Positions 1-8,141 of a DNA stretch of 41,280 nt are shown here, one piece after another. The DNA comes from an uncultured Oscillospiraceae bacterium (GTDB taxonomy: Bacteria; Bacillota; Clostridia; Oscillospirales; Ruminococcaceae). Under the pieces are notes generated by a model, which was not told the origin of the DNA, ran no database searches, and worked only from the letters and a program-made list of their open reading frames with translations. A program made the position numbers and the translations under genes. The stretch covers positions 1 through 41,280 of the forward strand of contig CAKSWY010000023.1 of NCBI GenBank assembly GCA_934513685.1. The letters are read 5' to 3'. The number at the start of each line of letters is the position of its first letter. Position 1 is the stretch's first letter.

Positions 1-2
1 AC

Positions 3-80
3 ATTCGCGTTTTGCAGAACATGATGGCCCAGGACGGCCTGAGTGAGGACGGCGCTTCCCCCTTCGGCAAGGGCGTGTGA
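3..80 (+). CDS. C-terminal tail of an unidentified protein (5' end outside window)
   Basis: An open frame enters from the left edge and stops at TGA 78-80, giving 25 residues that begin IRVLQNMMAQ and end SPFGKGV. The tail is hydrophilic and glycine/serine-rich at its end, with no motif I can name. It is followed by a strong hairpin at 145-195, which fits the end of a transcription unit. That it is a real gene end is inferred from the open frame reaching the edge and the following terminator; no function can be given. Confidence 0.5.
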   Translation: MRVLQNMMAQDGLSEDGASPFGKGV

Positions 81-144
81 GCACGTTCGGCGCAATAGGC
101 GGGGTTGGCCGCGCATTGCAAATAAAAATCGCAATTAGAAAATA

Positions 145-195
145 AACAAGGCCCGGTGCCGCAAGCTGTTTCAGCCTGCGGCACCGGGCCTTGTT
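145..195. terminator. Bidirectional intrinsic terminator
   Basis: A perfect 19-bp inverted repeat (arms 145-163 and 177-195, 13-nt loop) with a very GC-rich core. Read on the minus strand it is followed by a T-rich run (TTATTTTCTAATT), so it suits the end of the minus-strand ATPase operon that stops at 346. It also lies 65 bp after the plus-strand stop at 80 and probably serves both convergent units. The 150 bases between it and 346 hold no gene I can support. Confidence 0.8.
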
Positions 196-345
196 GCTTG
201 CCCATTTTCCGTTTGATGAAGGTTTGAATGCTTCCCTGAAAATTGCATGAGGAAAAATGAATGAAGCGGCCGTGCGTTTTTTGCGGCGTTGGGTTCTGCA
301 CGGCAGCAGGCCCGTGCAGCCCACCGGGTGCATACGATGCAGAGG

Positions 346-1881
346 TTACACCAGCCCGGCCTCGGCGTCCTGCGCGGCCTGATTGGCCAGGCGGCGGGCC
401 AGGTCGGCGCGGCGGCTGTCCAGCAGCAGGTTCTGGCTGTACTGGTCGTAGCGCTCGCAGCCGTTTTCGGCGATGAACGGCCCGCTGGCAGGCCCAAGGG
501 ACAGTTCGGTGATGAACACCACCATCTCTTGCCCGGGGCCGAAGGCCTTTTCCATAAAGTCGAAGGCGGCCTCCAAAGCCCGGCCGGCCTCGGCCGCGGC
601 GGCTTCCCGCTGTTCCACCTGGCGGGTGAAGGCCTCCTGCACCAGGCCGAAGGCGTCCTCTCCGGTGAGAAACGGCTCATCGGCCAGCAGGGCGACATAC
701 TCTTCCAGCCGGGCCTGTGCCTGTTTGTGCAGCTTTGAGTCGGCGGCGGTGGCAAGGTCGGCCTTCTTCTTCTGGTCAAAGCGGGCCTGCCGGGCGGCGA
801 TCTGTGCCCGAAGCAGGGAAGCCGGGGCCTCCTGCCCGTTTACCAGAGTGGGGCGCAGGCGCTTCAGTTCCTGATACACCTCATCGGTGAGGGAGTCCTG
901 AAACTGGGCGGCCTCAAACCGGGTGTTCAACCCGCTCAGCAGCAGGCTGACCAGGCTCAGCCGCTCGTCAAAGGCGGCGTCAAAGGCACGGGCAAACACC
1001 GAGGGCGCGGCCTGCCCGGCCAGAATGGCTTCCACGCCGTAGTCGTCCTGATATTTCTTGTACAGGGCCAGATACGCCGCAAAATCCCGCGCAATGTCCT
1101 CGTGCTGCAGGTACTGGCGCACCACCGGCTCGTCCACCTCCAGCCCCAGCTGCTCGTAGGTGCGGATGAGGGTGGAGAGGTCCTCCCAGCCGCGGGCGGT
1201 GACGAACTGGGTGCCGTCCACGTCCGCCATCACCTTGTAAAAGTGGTCGGGCCGCAGCTCCAGATAGGAAAGAATGGCCGGGTGAACTCCGTTGGCACGG
1301 GCATATTCCTTCCAGACGGGCAGGTCAGCCTCCACGTCCATGCGCTTGACCCGGTCCAGCGTGACGATGTCGAACTCCCGCACGCTCTTGTTGTACTCGG
1401 GCGGGTTGCCCGCGGCGGCGATGACCCAGCCCTCGGGCATTTTCTGGTTGCCGAAGGTTTTGCACTGCAAAAATTGCAGCATGGTGGGGGCCAGCGTCTC
1501 GGAGACGCAGTTGATCTCGTCAATGAACAGAATGCCCTGAGAAAGGCCGGTGTCCTCCATGCGCTGGTACACGCTGGCGATGATCTCGCTCATGGTGTAC
1601 TCGGTGACGGACACGGTTTTGCCGCCGTACTGCCGCTGCTGGATCATGGGCAGGCCCACGGCGCTCTGGCGGGTGTGGTGGGTGATGGTATAGGCCACCA
1701 GGGCCACCCCCTGCTCCCGGGCGACCTGCTCCATGATCTGGGTTTTTCCGATGCCTGGCGGGCCCATCAGCAGAATGGGCCGCTGGCGAATGGCGGGAAT
1801 GGCATACTCGCCGTCCTCGTTCCGGCAGAGATAGGCCCGGACCGTGTTGGCGATCTCCTGTTTGGCACGCTTGATGTTCAA
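346..1881 (-). CDS. MoxR-type AAA+ ATPase
   Basis: A cytoplasmic AAA+ ATPase of about 511 residues. Walker A is GPPGIGKT at residues 40-47 and Walker B is ILFIDEIN at about 117-124; the N-terminal half is the AAA+ core and the C-terminal half is helical and charged. I chose the TTG at 1881 (protein MNIKRAKQEI) because an AAAGGAG site lies 9 bases upstream; the TTG nine bases earlier directly abuts that site and is too close. It is the last gene of a three-gene operon with a VWA/metallopeptidase-like protein and a leucine-rich-repeat protein. MoxR ATPases paired with VWA proteins are generally thought to act as chaperones that remodel or activate a client. The client here is unknown. The family assignment is firm, the role is inference. 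Confidence 0.85.
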   Translation of the reverse strand: MNIKRAKQEIANTVRAYLCRNEDGEYAIPAIRQRPILLMGPPGIGKTQIMEQVAREQGVALVAYTITHHTRQSAVGLPMIQQRQYGGKTVSVTEYTMSEIIASVYQRMEDTGLSQGILFIDEINCVSETLAPTMLQFLQCKTFGNQKMPEGWVIAAAGNPPEYNKSVREFDIVTLDRVKRMDVEADLPVWKEYARANGVHPAILSYLELRPDHFYKVMADVDGTQFVTARGWEDLSTLIRTYEQLGLEVDEPVVRQYLQHEDIARDFAAYLALYKKYQDDYGVEAILAGQAAPSVFARAFDAAFDERLSLVSLLLSGLNTRFEAAQFQDSLTDEVYQELKRLRPTLVNGQEAPASLLRAQIAARQARFDQKKKADLATAADSKLHKQAQARLEEYVALLADEPFLTGEDAFGLVQEAFTRQVEQREAAAAEAGRALEAAFDFMEKAFGPGQEMVVFITELSLGPASGPFIAENGCERYDQYSQNLLLDSRRADLARRLANQAAQDAEAGLV

Positions 1882-1958
1882 GGCAGTCAACTCCTTTTAT
1901 GGCAAGGGCAGCGCCCGAGGGTGGGCGGCCCGGTTTCAAACAGATGGGAAAAAGACGA

Positions 1959-3287
1959 TCAGCGCTTGGCGGAACCGGCCTTCGGGAGAAACTCCCGCTC
2001 ATCCAGCACCAGCTTCATGGCCCAGGGGGGCAGGTCGGCGTCCTCATACTGGCTGCCCAGAAACAGAAACGCCGCGTCATAGGCCGGCCGCCGGGCGGGG
2101 AACCGCCCCAGACCGTCGGTGAAGTACAAAAGCCCTTTTAAGTGGTGGAATTCTCCGGCGCGGATCAGCTCATCCACATAGCGGAAGGCGGGGCGGAAAT
2201 CGGTGCCGCCGCCGCCCACCAGCTGGAAGGCCTCCATGTAGGCGGCCAGCTGGTCCATGTCGGTGATTTTTCGGTCGGTGCGCACCCGGTCGTCGCATTG
2301 CAGAATGCGGATGTTGGTGCGGCGGAAAAAGCTCTCGCTCTGGCGCAGAATGCCGTAGGTCTCCCGCAGAAAGTTCTTCACCAGCTCGCCGGAGCAGGAG
2401 AGGGACGTGTCCACCACGATGACGAATTCCTCGATTTTGATGGTCTCCCGGCTTTCCAGCGGCTCGATCAGGGGCAGGTTGCCGTACAGCGAAAGCCCGT
2501 AGGCATAAAAGCCCAGGTCAAAGCTGTCCGGGTTAGCCTTCAGCTCTTCCCGAAGTACCGCGAACCGGCGCAGAAAATCCCGGTAGGTGCGGCGGCTTCG
2601 GTTGGCGGCCTTTACCTGCATGGCCAGGGCCTCGCCGCCCTGGCCGGGGTCCTTCTGGCGGGTCTCCAGTTCGGTCTGCATCTGCTGGCTCAGGTTTTTC
2701 CACTGGTCGGCGGCCTGGCGCGCCTGGGGGCTTTGGTCGCCGGGCTTGGGCCAGAAGCGGTGGTCATCGGCGCGGAACTCCTTTTGCAGCATGAGCAGCT
2801 GCTTTTCGTCCAGATGGGCCTCCTCCAAATGGCGGTAGATCGGCTCGGCGGCCATGGCGGGCAAAACCTCGCCCAACCGGCGGTAGGTCTCGGTGCGCAC
2901 CCACCCGGCAATGCGCCGTACACAGGGCAGGTCCAGCTGGTCGATGCTCCACTCGGCGGCAATGTCACAGGCAAGGCTCCACAGCGGCCGGTCGTGGTCC
3001 GCAATGAAAAAGGGGTGGCGGAAGATGCAGTGGAGCAGCTGATGAAGGTATTCCCGGTTCAGCAGCACCGGATTTTTGGGGAACACCCGAATCAGCCGCT
3101 CCGGCTCGGCCAGAAGGCGCAGGCCGTCGGTGCCCATGCCCCGCACCTGAGCGCTGGGGGTGGGGGCCAGCCCGCCGATGGCCAGGCTGAGAAAGCGCAG
3201 GTGCAGATACAGCTCACTGCGGGTCACCTCCAGCACTTCCAGGGCCATTCGGTCCTGCCATTGGGTCTGGGTTTCGTTTTTGGGCAC
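1959..3287 (-). CDS. VWA-like protein with N-terminal metallopeptidase-like domain (DUF2201 type)
   Basis: About 442 residues. The N-terminal part carries a zincin-like histidine cluster (HQLLHCIFRH, His82, His86 and His91), and the C-terminal part is a von Willebrand A-like domain with a DxSxS metal-site motif (DTSLS, Asp293, Ser295, Ser297). This arrangement is typical of DUF2201 putative metallopeptidase/VWA proteins, which usually sit beside a MoxR AAA+ ATPase, as here. The start is the GTG at 3287, placed 6 bases after AAAGGAGG; a longer frame upstream has no such site. There is no signal peptide, so it should act in the cytoplasm. Whether the histidines form an active protease is not known; an adaptor role for the ATPase is equally possible. 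Confidence 0.8.
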   Translation of the reverse strand: MPKNETQTQWQDRMALEVLEVTRSELYLHLRFLSLAIGGLAPTPSAQVRGMGTDGLRLLAEPERLIRVFPKNPVLLNREYLHQLLHCIFRHPFFIADHDRPLWSLACDIAAEWSIDQLDLPCVRRIAGWVRTETYRRLGEVLPAMAAEPIYRHLEEAHLDEKQLLMLQKEFRADDHRFWPKPGDQSPQARQAADQWKNLSQQMQTELETRQKDPGQGGEALAMQVKAANRSRRTYRDFLRRFAVLREELKANPDSFDLGFYAYGLSLYGNLPLIEPLESRETIKIEEFVIVVDTSLSCSGELVKNFLRETYGILRQSESFFRRTNIRILQCDDRVRTDRKITDMDQLAAYMEAFQLVGGGGTDFRPAFRYVDELIRAGEFHHLKGLLYFTDGLGRFPARRPAYDAAFLFLGSQYEDADLPPWAMKLVLDEREFLPKAGSAKR

Positions 3288-3338
3288 TGCGGGCCTCCTT
3301 TCCGGCGCGCACAATGGGGCGTCTGCTGTGAGTTCGGT

Positions 3339-4307
3339 TCAGTCGAAGGAATAGCGCTTTTTCTTCGGGGCAAAGGCGGCCCGCTGGTGGGCCAGAAGAA
3401 GCGCGGCCGCCCGGGGCTTTTCCAGCTGCTGGGCCAGCTGCCGGGCCTGGGCCAGGCTCTCGACGGTGAACACCGAAAGGCTGCACAAAAGCTGAAGCCC
3501 TTCATCGTCCTCTTCCCGGATGAGCCGCCCGGCCGCCAGGTCGGCGTGCCCGGCCAGATAGGCCGTGTATTGCTCGCGGGCCTCTTCGGTGAGGGCAACG
3601 GGCCAGCGAAGTCGGTCAAAGGCCAGCTCGGCCAGCATAGTGGGGTCCTCTTCGGCCAGCGCCACTTCAAAGGTGCGGTCGTAGGCGGTGTAGTCCACCA
3701 CGCCGCGGGTGAAGCACTGGCGGTAGCGGTAGCCTTGGCCGTGAATGCCCCGGTTGAAGATGTGGGCCGGGGCGTTCTCCTCCAGCTCTTCCCAGTATTC
3801 CGGGTAGCGCAGGGCGGCCAGTACGGTTCCGCTTGGCGCAAAGGTCAGGCGCAGGTCAGTTTGCAAAGCGCCCAGAAGCGGGGGCAGGCCCGTGGGGGCC
3901 TCCGGTGCGGCCCGCATCACAAACCGGGTCAGCTGGTGGCAGTTGGTGAACAGGTCGCTGCCCACTGAGCGCACCTGCGGGCCAAACGAGAGCTGTTCCA
4001 GCTTGCGGCAGTTGTAAAAGGCGGCGTTGCCCAGCACCTGCAGCGGCTGGGGTAGGCGCACGGCCTGCAAAAAATTCCCGCAGAGGGGCTGGGGCGCCGG
4101 GGGAGGGGTGCCGATTTGGGCCGTGTGCACCTCACCCTTCGGCAGAACCTTGTGCTGAGAGGCGGAAAAGGCGTAGTCGCCAATCTGCACCAGCGGCAGC
4201 CCACCCAGCGTGTCTGGCAGAGCGGGGCAGGGCGTTTCGCCCAGGGCGCGGACCAGATGAGCACCGTCCGGGTGCAGGGTGTATTCCAGAATCAGTCCGT
4301 TTTCCAT
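3339..4307 (-). CDS. Leucine-rich-repeat (BspA-like/LRR_5) protein
   Basis: About 322 residues, no signal peptide. Residues about 40-135 show degenerate BspA-type leucine-rich repeats (IGDYAFSAS, LGNAAFYNCRKLEQL, VGSDLFTNCHQLTRF), a fold usually involved in protein binding. The C-terminal half is acidic and helical without a recognised domain. The start is ATG 4307, 9 bases after AAAGAGG; a TTG two codons earlier is too close to that site. It is first in an operon with the VWA-like and MoxR genes (52-bp gap to the former), so it could be a recognition or client protein of that pair. That role is inference. Confidence 0.65.
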   Translation of the reverse strand: MENGLILEYTLHPDGAHLVRALGETPCPALPDTLGGLPLVQIGDYAFSASQHKVLPKGEVHTAQIGTPPPAPQPLCGNFLQAVRLPQPLQVLGNAAFYNCRKLEQLSFGPQVRSVGSDLFTNCHQLTRFVMRAAPEAPTGLPPLLGALQTDLRLTFAPSGTVLAALRYPEYWEELEENAPAHIFNRGIHGQGYRYRQCFTRGVVDYTAYDRTFEVALAEEDPTMLAELAFDRLRWPVALTEEAREQYTAYLAGHADLAAGRLIREEDDEGLQLLCSLSVFTVESLAQARQLAQQLEKPRAAALLLAHQRAAFAPKKKRYSFD

Positions 4308-4412
4308 CGGCAAAACCCTCTTTCGTGTGAGATGGGGAAGAGCACGGCCCGTGCGCGGTGCCCAAAATCTTTTTCAAAATGCAGAATTGCAAAGTTACAG
4401 AATGCAGGTCTT

Positions 4413-4418
4413 ATTGTA
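4413..4418 (-). promoter_or_regulatory. Probable extended -10 promoter for the LRR-VWA-MoxR operon
   Basis: On the minus strand TGG-TACAAT forms an extended -10 element about 105 bases upstream of the LRR gene start. No good -35 box is visible 16-18 bases upstream. The long leader that follows shows no recognised riboswitch. Confidence 0.45.
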
Positions 4419-4472
4419 CCATATGGGCCGCAAAATCGCCAGAGAAAGCGATGGGCCTGCCGGTAAATATAG

Positions 4473-4501
4473 AAAAGGCCGCACGGTGTGTGCGGCCTTT
4501 T
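4473..4501 (-). terminator. Terminator of the cobalamin operon
   Basis: A perfect 12-bp hairpin (arms 4473-4484 and 4490-4501, loop of 5) with A/T-rich ends lies 8 bases after the carboxypeptidase stop codon. In the minus direction the stem ends in TTTT followed by CTATATTT. It separates the riboswitch-controlled operon from the LRR-VWA-MoxR operon downstream. Confidence 0.8.
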
Positions 4502-4508
4502 GAAAAAA

Positions 4509-5846
4509 TCATCTGCGGCGGGCGGCCCGGCGGTGCTTATGGCGCTTGCGGCGCAGTGCAAGCGCGGCCGTCACAAGCAGCAGGAGTACCAGCAGCGCCC
4601 CGGCGGCGCACAGCCAGCCCCGGTAAGGGGCCAGCCGGTCGCCGTAATACAGGCGATTGCCTCGGACATAGTCCTGCCGTACCTCCAGTGGTACGGTGCC
4701 CAGCACCTCACCGTTCTGCACGAGGTTGGCCTGCCCGACCTGCTGGCCGGCGGCCACCGGGGCCTCCAGCTGCTCCGGCAGATTCACGGCTTCCAGCGTG
4801 TAGGGCGTATCGCTGCACAAAAGCAGCCCATCCAGCGCCGCGGCCGGGTAGAGGGTGACCTCACTGCTCTCCTCACACCAGCGCAGGGGCACAGCGGCGG
4901 CCGGCTGCTCGGTGTCCGGCGCGCTGCCGATGGAGAAGGCACCCACCGCCCAGTCCAGCAGGGCGGCGGCATCCTGATAAATCTGCTGGCTGCCGTTTTC
5001 CAGCTTGCGGTTGGGTTCCCCCAGCAGCACCAGCAGGTAGCGCCCGGTGTCGGTGTGGGCGGTGGTTACCACACAGCGCCCGGCGGCGTCAGTAAAGCCG
5101 GTTTTCACCCCTTCGGCCCAGGGGCGGTAAAAGGGGGAATCCGGATTCTGCAGCTGAATGGAGGTGCCGATGCGCAGGTACTTGCCCGCCGGGGCATCCG
5201 GGGTGAGCACCGTCTGATGCACATTGTCCAGCGGCAGCCACCACTCCCGGGTGGTGCAGATGGTGCGCAGAACGTCGTTGTTCATGCAGGCTTCGGCAAT
5301 GCGGGCAAGGTCGTGCGCGGTGGAGTAATTTCCGGCGTCGTACAGGCCGTGGGGGCAGCTGTACCGGGTGTCCGTGCAGCCCAGCTGTGCGGCCCGGTCG
5401 TTCATCTGGGCCACAAAGGCGTCCAGGCTGCCAGCCACCCGCCAGGCGATGGCGCTGGCGCTGTCGTTGGTACTGGGCAGCATGGTGCAGTAGGCCAGGT
5501 CCCGCAGAGTGACCTCCTCGCCGGGCTGCAGGTCAATGTAGGCCCCGTTCTCGCTTCGGATGCGGGCAAACTCCGGGCTGAGTTCTTCGGGCACGGCGAA
5601 GGTCTCGTCCAGATCCAGGCCGGATTCCGCCAGAAGCAGGCAGGTCATCATCTTGGTCAGGCTGGCGATGGGCCGTTGTTCGTCGGCGTTCCGCTCATAC
5701 AGCACGGTGCCGGTGTCCAGATTTTCCAGATACACGGCGGCGGCCTCGGGGGCGTCGTCGGGCGGGACCCATTGGGCAAAGGCCGTGGGCGTGAGCGCAA
5801 GGCACAGGCAAACCGTCATCGCCAGGGCAAGAATGCGGTGCTTCAT
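4509..5846 (-). CDS. D-alanyl-D-alanine carboxypeptidase (DacF/PBP5-like, peptidase S11)
   Basis: A 445-residue penicillin-binding protein that trims the terminal D-Ala from peptidoglycan stem peptides outside the membrane. It has an N-terminal signal peptide (residues 1-24, ending TAFA), the active-site SxxK (SLTK, Ser62/Lys65), SxN (STN, 125-127) and KTG (248-250). A C-terminal membrane segment at about 412-432 is followed by a very basic tail. Length and motif spacing fit the S11 family. Its ATG overlaps the cbiC stop in an ATGA (5843-5846), with its own AAAGGAG 5 bases upstream, so it is the last gene of the cobalamin operon. Co-transcription with the B12 genes is unusual for a cell-wall enzyme. 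The enzyme call is firm; the regulatory link is inference from position. Confidence 0.93.
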   Translation of the reverse strand: MKHRILALAMTVCLCLALTPTAFAQWVPPDDAPEAAAVYLENLDTGTVLYERNADEQRPIASLTKMMTCLLLAESGLDLDETFAVPEELSPEFARIRSENGAYIDLQPGEEVTLRDLAYCTMLPSTNDSASAIAWRVAGSLDAFVAQMNDRAAQLGCTDTRYSCPHGLYDAGNYSTAHDLARIAEACMNNDVLRTICTTREWWLPLDNVHQTVLTPDAPAGKYLRIGTSIQLQNPDSPFYRPWAEGVKTGFTDAAGRCVVTTAHTDTGRYLLVLLGEPNRKLENGSQQIYQDAAALLDWAVGAFSIGSAPDTEQPAAAVPLRWCEESSEVTLYPAAALDGLLLCSDTPYTLEAVNLPEQLEAPVAAGQQVGQANLVQNGEVLGTVPLEVRQDYVRGNRLYYGDRLAPYRGWLCAAGALLVLLLLVTAALALRRKRHKHRRAARRR

Positions 5847-6532
5847 GGCGTCTCCTTTGCTTTCGGCATCGGGGTGCGCCCGCTGGCCAGATACAGCAAT
5901 GCGTTGCAGATGGCCGCAGCCACGTTGCTGCCGCCCTTGCGGCCCATGGCCGCGATGCAGGGCACGCCCAGTTTGTTGCAGGTGTGCCAGATCAGCTCCT
6001 TGCTCTCCACCACGTTCACAAAGCCCACCGGAACCCCTACGATGAGCGCCGGGTGGAAGTGTGCATCCTGCTCCATCAACTCACTGAGGCGGATGAGCGC
6101 CGTGGGGGCGTTGCCCACGGCCACGATGAGGGGGGCATCGGTCAGGGTGCGGGCGGCCTTGTCCATGCTGGCCACGGCGCGGGTGGTGCCGCCGGTGCGG
6201 GCGGCCTCGGCCACGTCCGGGTCGGCCATGTAGCACTCGGCCCGGCCGCCGAAGCTCTCCAGCACCCGCTTGTTTACCCCGCTGCGGCCCATCTGGGTGT
6301 CGGTGAGGATCACGGCCCCGGCCCGGATGGCCGCAAGCCCCTGTTCCACTGCGCCCGGGGTGAAGCGCAGATTTTTGGCATAGTCAAAGTCGGCCGAGGT
6401 ATGAATGGCCCGCTTGACCACCGGCAGCTCCAGCGGGGAGAAATCGGTGGGGCCCATCTCTTCGGTGATGATGGCAAAGCTGCGGGCCTCAATGTCGCCC
6501 GGCAGCACCGGGTGAATGGGAGAAGGCTGCAT
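5843..6532 (-). CDS. cbiC: Cobalt-precorrin-8 methylmutase
   Basis: A 229-residue CbiC/CobH enzyme. It moves a methyl group from C-11 to C-12 of the corrin ring, giving cobyrinic acid. The conserved catalytic histidine is in RAIHTSADF (His44), and the glycine-rich C-terminal segment (VGNAPTAL, IVGVPVGF, AMGRKGGSNVA) is typical of the family. The ATG at 6532 has AAAGGAG 7 bases upstream. It follows cbiP in the operon with a 41-bp gap and its stop overlaps the start of the carboxypeptidase gene. Full length. Confidence 0.96.
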   Translation of the reverse strand: MQPSPIHPVLPGDIEARSFAIITEEMGPTDFSPLELPVVKRAIHTSADFDYAKNLRFTPGAVEQGLAAIRAGAVILTDTQMGRSGVNKRVLESFGGRAECYMADPDVAEAARTGGTTRAVASMDKAARTLTDAPLIVAVGNAPTALIRLSELMEQDAHFHPALIVGVPVGFVNVVESKELIWHTCNKLGVPCIAAMGRKGGSNVAAAICNALLYLASGRTPMPKAKETP

Positions 6533-6573
6533 AGAAACGCTCCTTTCAAATCCGTTTTCGGCGGGGTGGCGGT

Positions 6574-8097
6574 CTAATTCCGCCCGCTGCCCTCCATCAT
6601 ACGGTAAATGGCGGGCAGGTCCAGGGCGGCCCGCATGGTGTCGGCCAGCCGGTCGTACTGGGTTTCCCGGTAGGCGGCCCAGCTCAGCGCGGGGGCCTGG
6701 CCGGGGGTAAGACCCTTGCGCTTCATCAACAGGGCGGCCAGCCGGGCGGCCAGGTCGCCCTCCTCAAACAGGCCGTGAATATACAGGCCCATCACGTTGT
6801 TATGGCAAACGCCGTCCTGCGCGGTGAAGGGGGCCGGGGCCTCGCCGGTGAGGGCGGCCAGCGGGGCGGCCCCTTCCAGCCGGGCGGTGCTGCCCATATG
6901 AATCTCGTAACCGGTAAAGTGTGCGCCGTTCAGGGGGGCAAACAGCCCCTCGGCCCCGGTGATCTGCCCAGTGACCCGGGTGCGGTGCTTTTCGGCCGCG
7001 AATTCCGTGGCGGTGGGCAAAAGCCCCAATCCCCGGCAGCTGGCCCCGGCTTCGCCCTCGGCCCCGGCGGGGTCGCTGACGGTCTGCCCCAGCATCTGGT
7101 AGCCGCCGCATACCCCAAGAATGGGGGTGCCCCGGCCTGCCAGCTTGAGCAGCGCGGCTTCCATGCCGCACTGGCGCAGCCAGGCCAGGTCGCCCAGCGT
7201 GTTCTTGGTGCCGGGCAGAATGACCAGATCCGGCTCGCCCAGCGTGCGGGGGTGGGCCACATAGCGCACCCCCAGGCCGGGCTGCTGCTCCAGCGGGGAG
7301 AAGTCGGTGAAATTGGAGATGTGGGGCAGCCGGATCACCGCCACGTCCACGGCGGCGGGGGCGGCGGTGCGGCCCAGGCGGGGGGCCAGGCTGTCCTCAT
7401 CGTCCACATCCAGCTCCATCCAGGGCACCACGCCGGTGACGGGTACGCCGGTGAGGGATTCCAGCTGCGCAAGGCCGGGACGGAGAATTTCCACGTCCCC
7501 GCGGAATTTGTTCAGGATCAGCCCCTTGACCCGGGCACGCTCCTCCGGCTCCAGCAGGGCGACGGTGCCGTACAGCTGGGCGAACACCCCGCCCCGGTCA
7601 ATGTCTCCGGCCAGCAGCACCGGGGCGTTGACCAGTTTGGCCAGGCCCATGTTCACAATGTCGTCGGCCTTCAGGTTGATCTCCGCCGGGCTGCCGGCCC
7701 CCTCCAGCACGATTACGTCGTATTGGGCGGCCAGCTCGTCGTAGGCCTTGAGAATGTGGGGAATCAGCGTTTTTTTCATGCGGAAGTAATCGGCGGCGCT
7801 CATTTGCCCCAGCACCTCGCCGTTCACGATGACCTGGCTGCCGGTGTCGCCGGTGGGCTTGAGCAGAATGGGGTTCATGCGCACGTCCGGCTCCACCCCG
7901 GCGGCCTGGGCCTGCATCACCTGAGCGCGGCCCATCTCCAGGCCGTCCTTGGTGATGAAGCTGTTCAGGGCCATGTTCTGGCTTTTGAAGGGGGCACAGC
8001 GCAGGCCGTCCTGCTTGAAAATGCGGCAAAGCCCCGCCGCCAGCAGGCTTTTGCCCGCGCTGGACATGGTGCCCTGCACCATAATGCATCTGGCCAT
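6574..8097 (-). CDS. cbiP: Cobyric acid synthase
   Basis: A 507-residue glutamine-dependent amidotransferase (CbiP/CobQ) that amidates the b, d, e and g side chains of adenosylcobyrinic a,c-diamide. The N-terminal half is the dethiobiotin-synthetase-like ATP-binding domain (VQGTMSSAGKS near residue 8). The C-terminal half is a class I glutaminase-like domain with the nucleophile Cys330 in ILGVCGGYQML. The start is ATG 8097 (MARCIMVQGT), 9 bases after AAAGGAG. It lies between cobD and cbiC in the operon and is full length. Confidence 0.96.
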   Translation of the reverse strand: MARCIMVQGTMSSAGKSLLAAGLCRIFKQDGLRCAPFKSQNMALNSFITKDGLEMGRAQVMQAQAAGVEPDVRMNPILLKPTGDTGSQVIVNGEVLGQMSAADYFRMKKTLIPHILKAYDELAAQYDVIVLEGAGSPAEINLKADDIVNMGLAKLVNAPVLLAGDIDRGGVFAQLYGTVALLEPEERARVKGLILNKFRGDVEILRPGLAQLESLTGVPVTGVVPWMELDVDDEDSLAPRLGRTAAPAAVDVAVIRLPHISNFTDFSPLEQQPGLGVRYVAHPRTLGEPDLVILPGTKNTLGDLAWLRQCGMEAALLKLAGRGTPILGVCGGYQMLGQTVSDPAGAEGEAGASCRGLGLLPTATEFAAEKHRTRVTGQITGAEGLFAPLNGAHFTGYEIHMGSTARLEGAAPLAALTGEAPAPFTAQDGVCHNNVMGLYIHGLFEEGDLAARLAALLMKRKGLTPGQAPALSWAAYRETQYDRLADTMRAALDLPAIYRMMEGSGRN

Positions 8098-8141
8098 AAA
8101 AATACGCTCCTTTTGCAAAACTTAAAACAGCGGGCGAAGCT

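Noticed and set aside
296..319. Hairpin CTGCACGG/CCGTGCAG after the ATPase gene as a terminator
   Set aside because: It is not followed by a T run; the 145-195 hairpin is a far better terminator for this operon.
346..3287. The AAA+/VWA pair as the missing cobaltochelatase (CobS/CobT-like)
   Set aside because: The aerobic cobaltochelatase also pairs AAA+ with VWA. However, here the VWA protein has a metallopeptidase-like N-terminus typical of DUF2201, a CobN homologue is absent, and the operon is separated from the B12 genes by a terminator. The anaerobic pathway would need CbiK or CbiX instead.
2142..3968. A very long plus-strand open frame (about 600 codons) opposite the VWA and LRR genes, and similar ones opposite the cobalamin genes (for example 4488-6233, 13904-15424 and 20501-21898)
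   Set aside because: They are by-products of high GC and third-position bias: their composition is repetitive and low in variety, no family motif appears, and ribosome sites are lacking. The opposite strand holds clear genes in each case.
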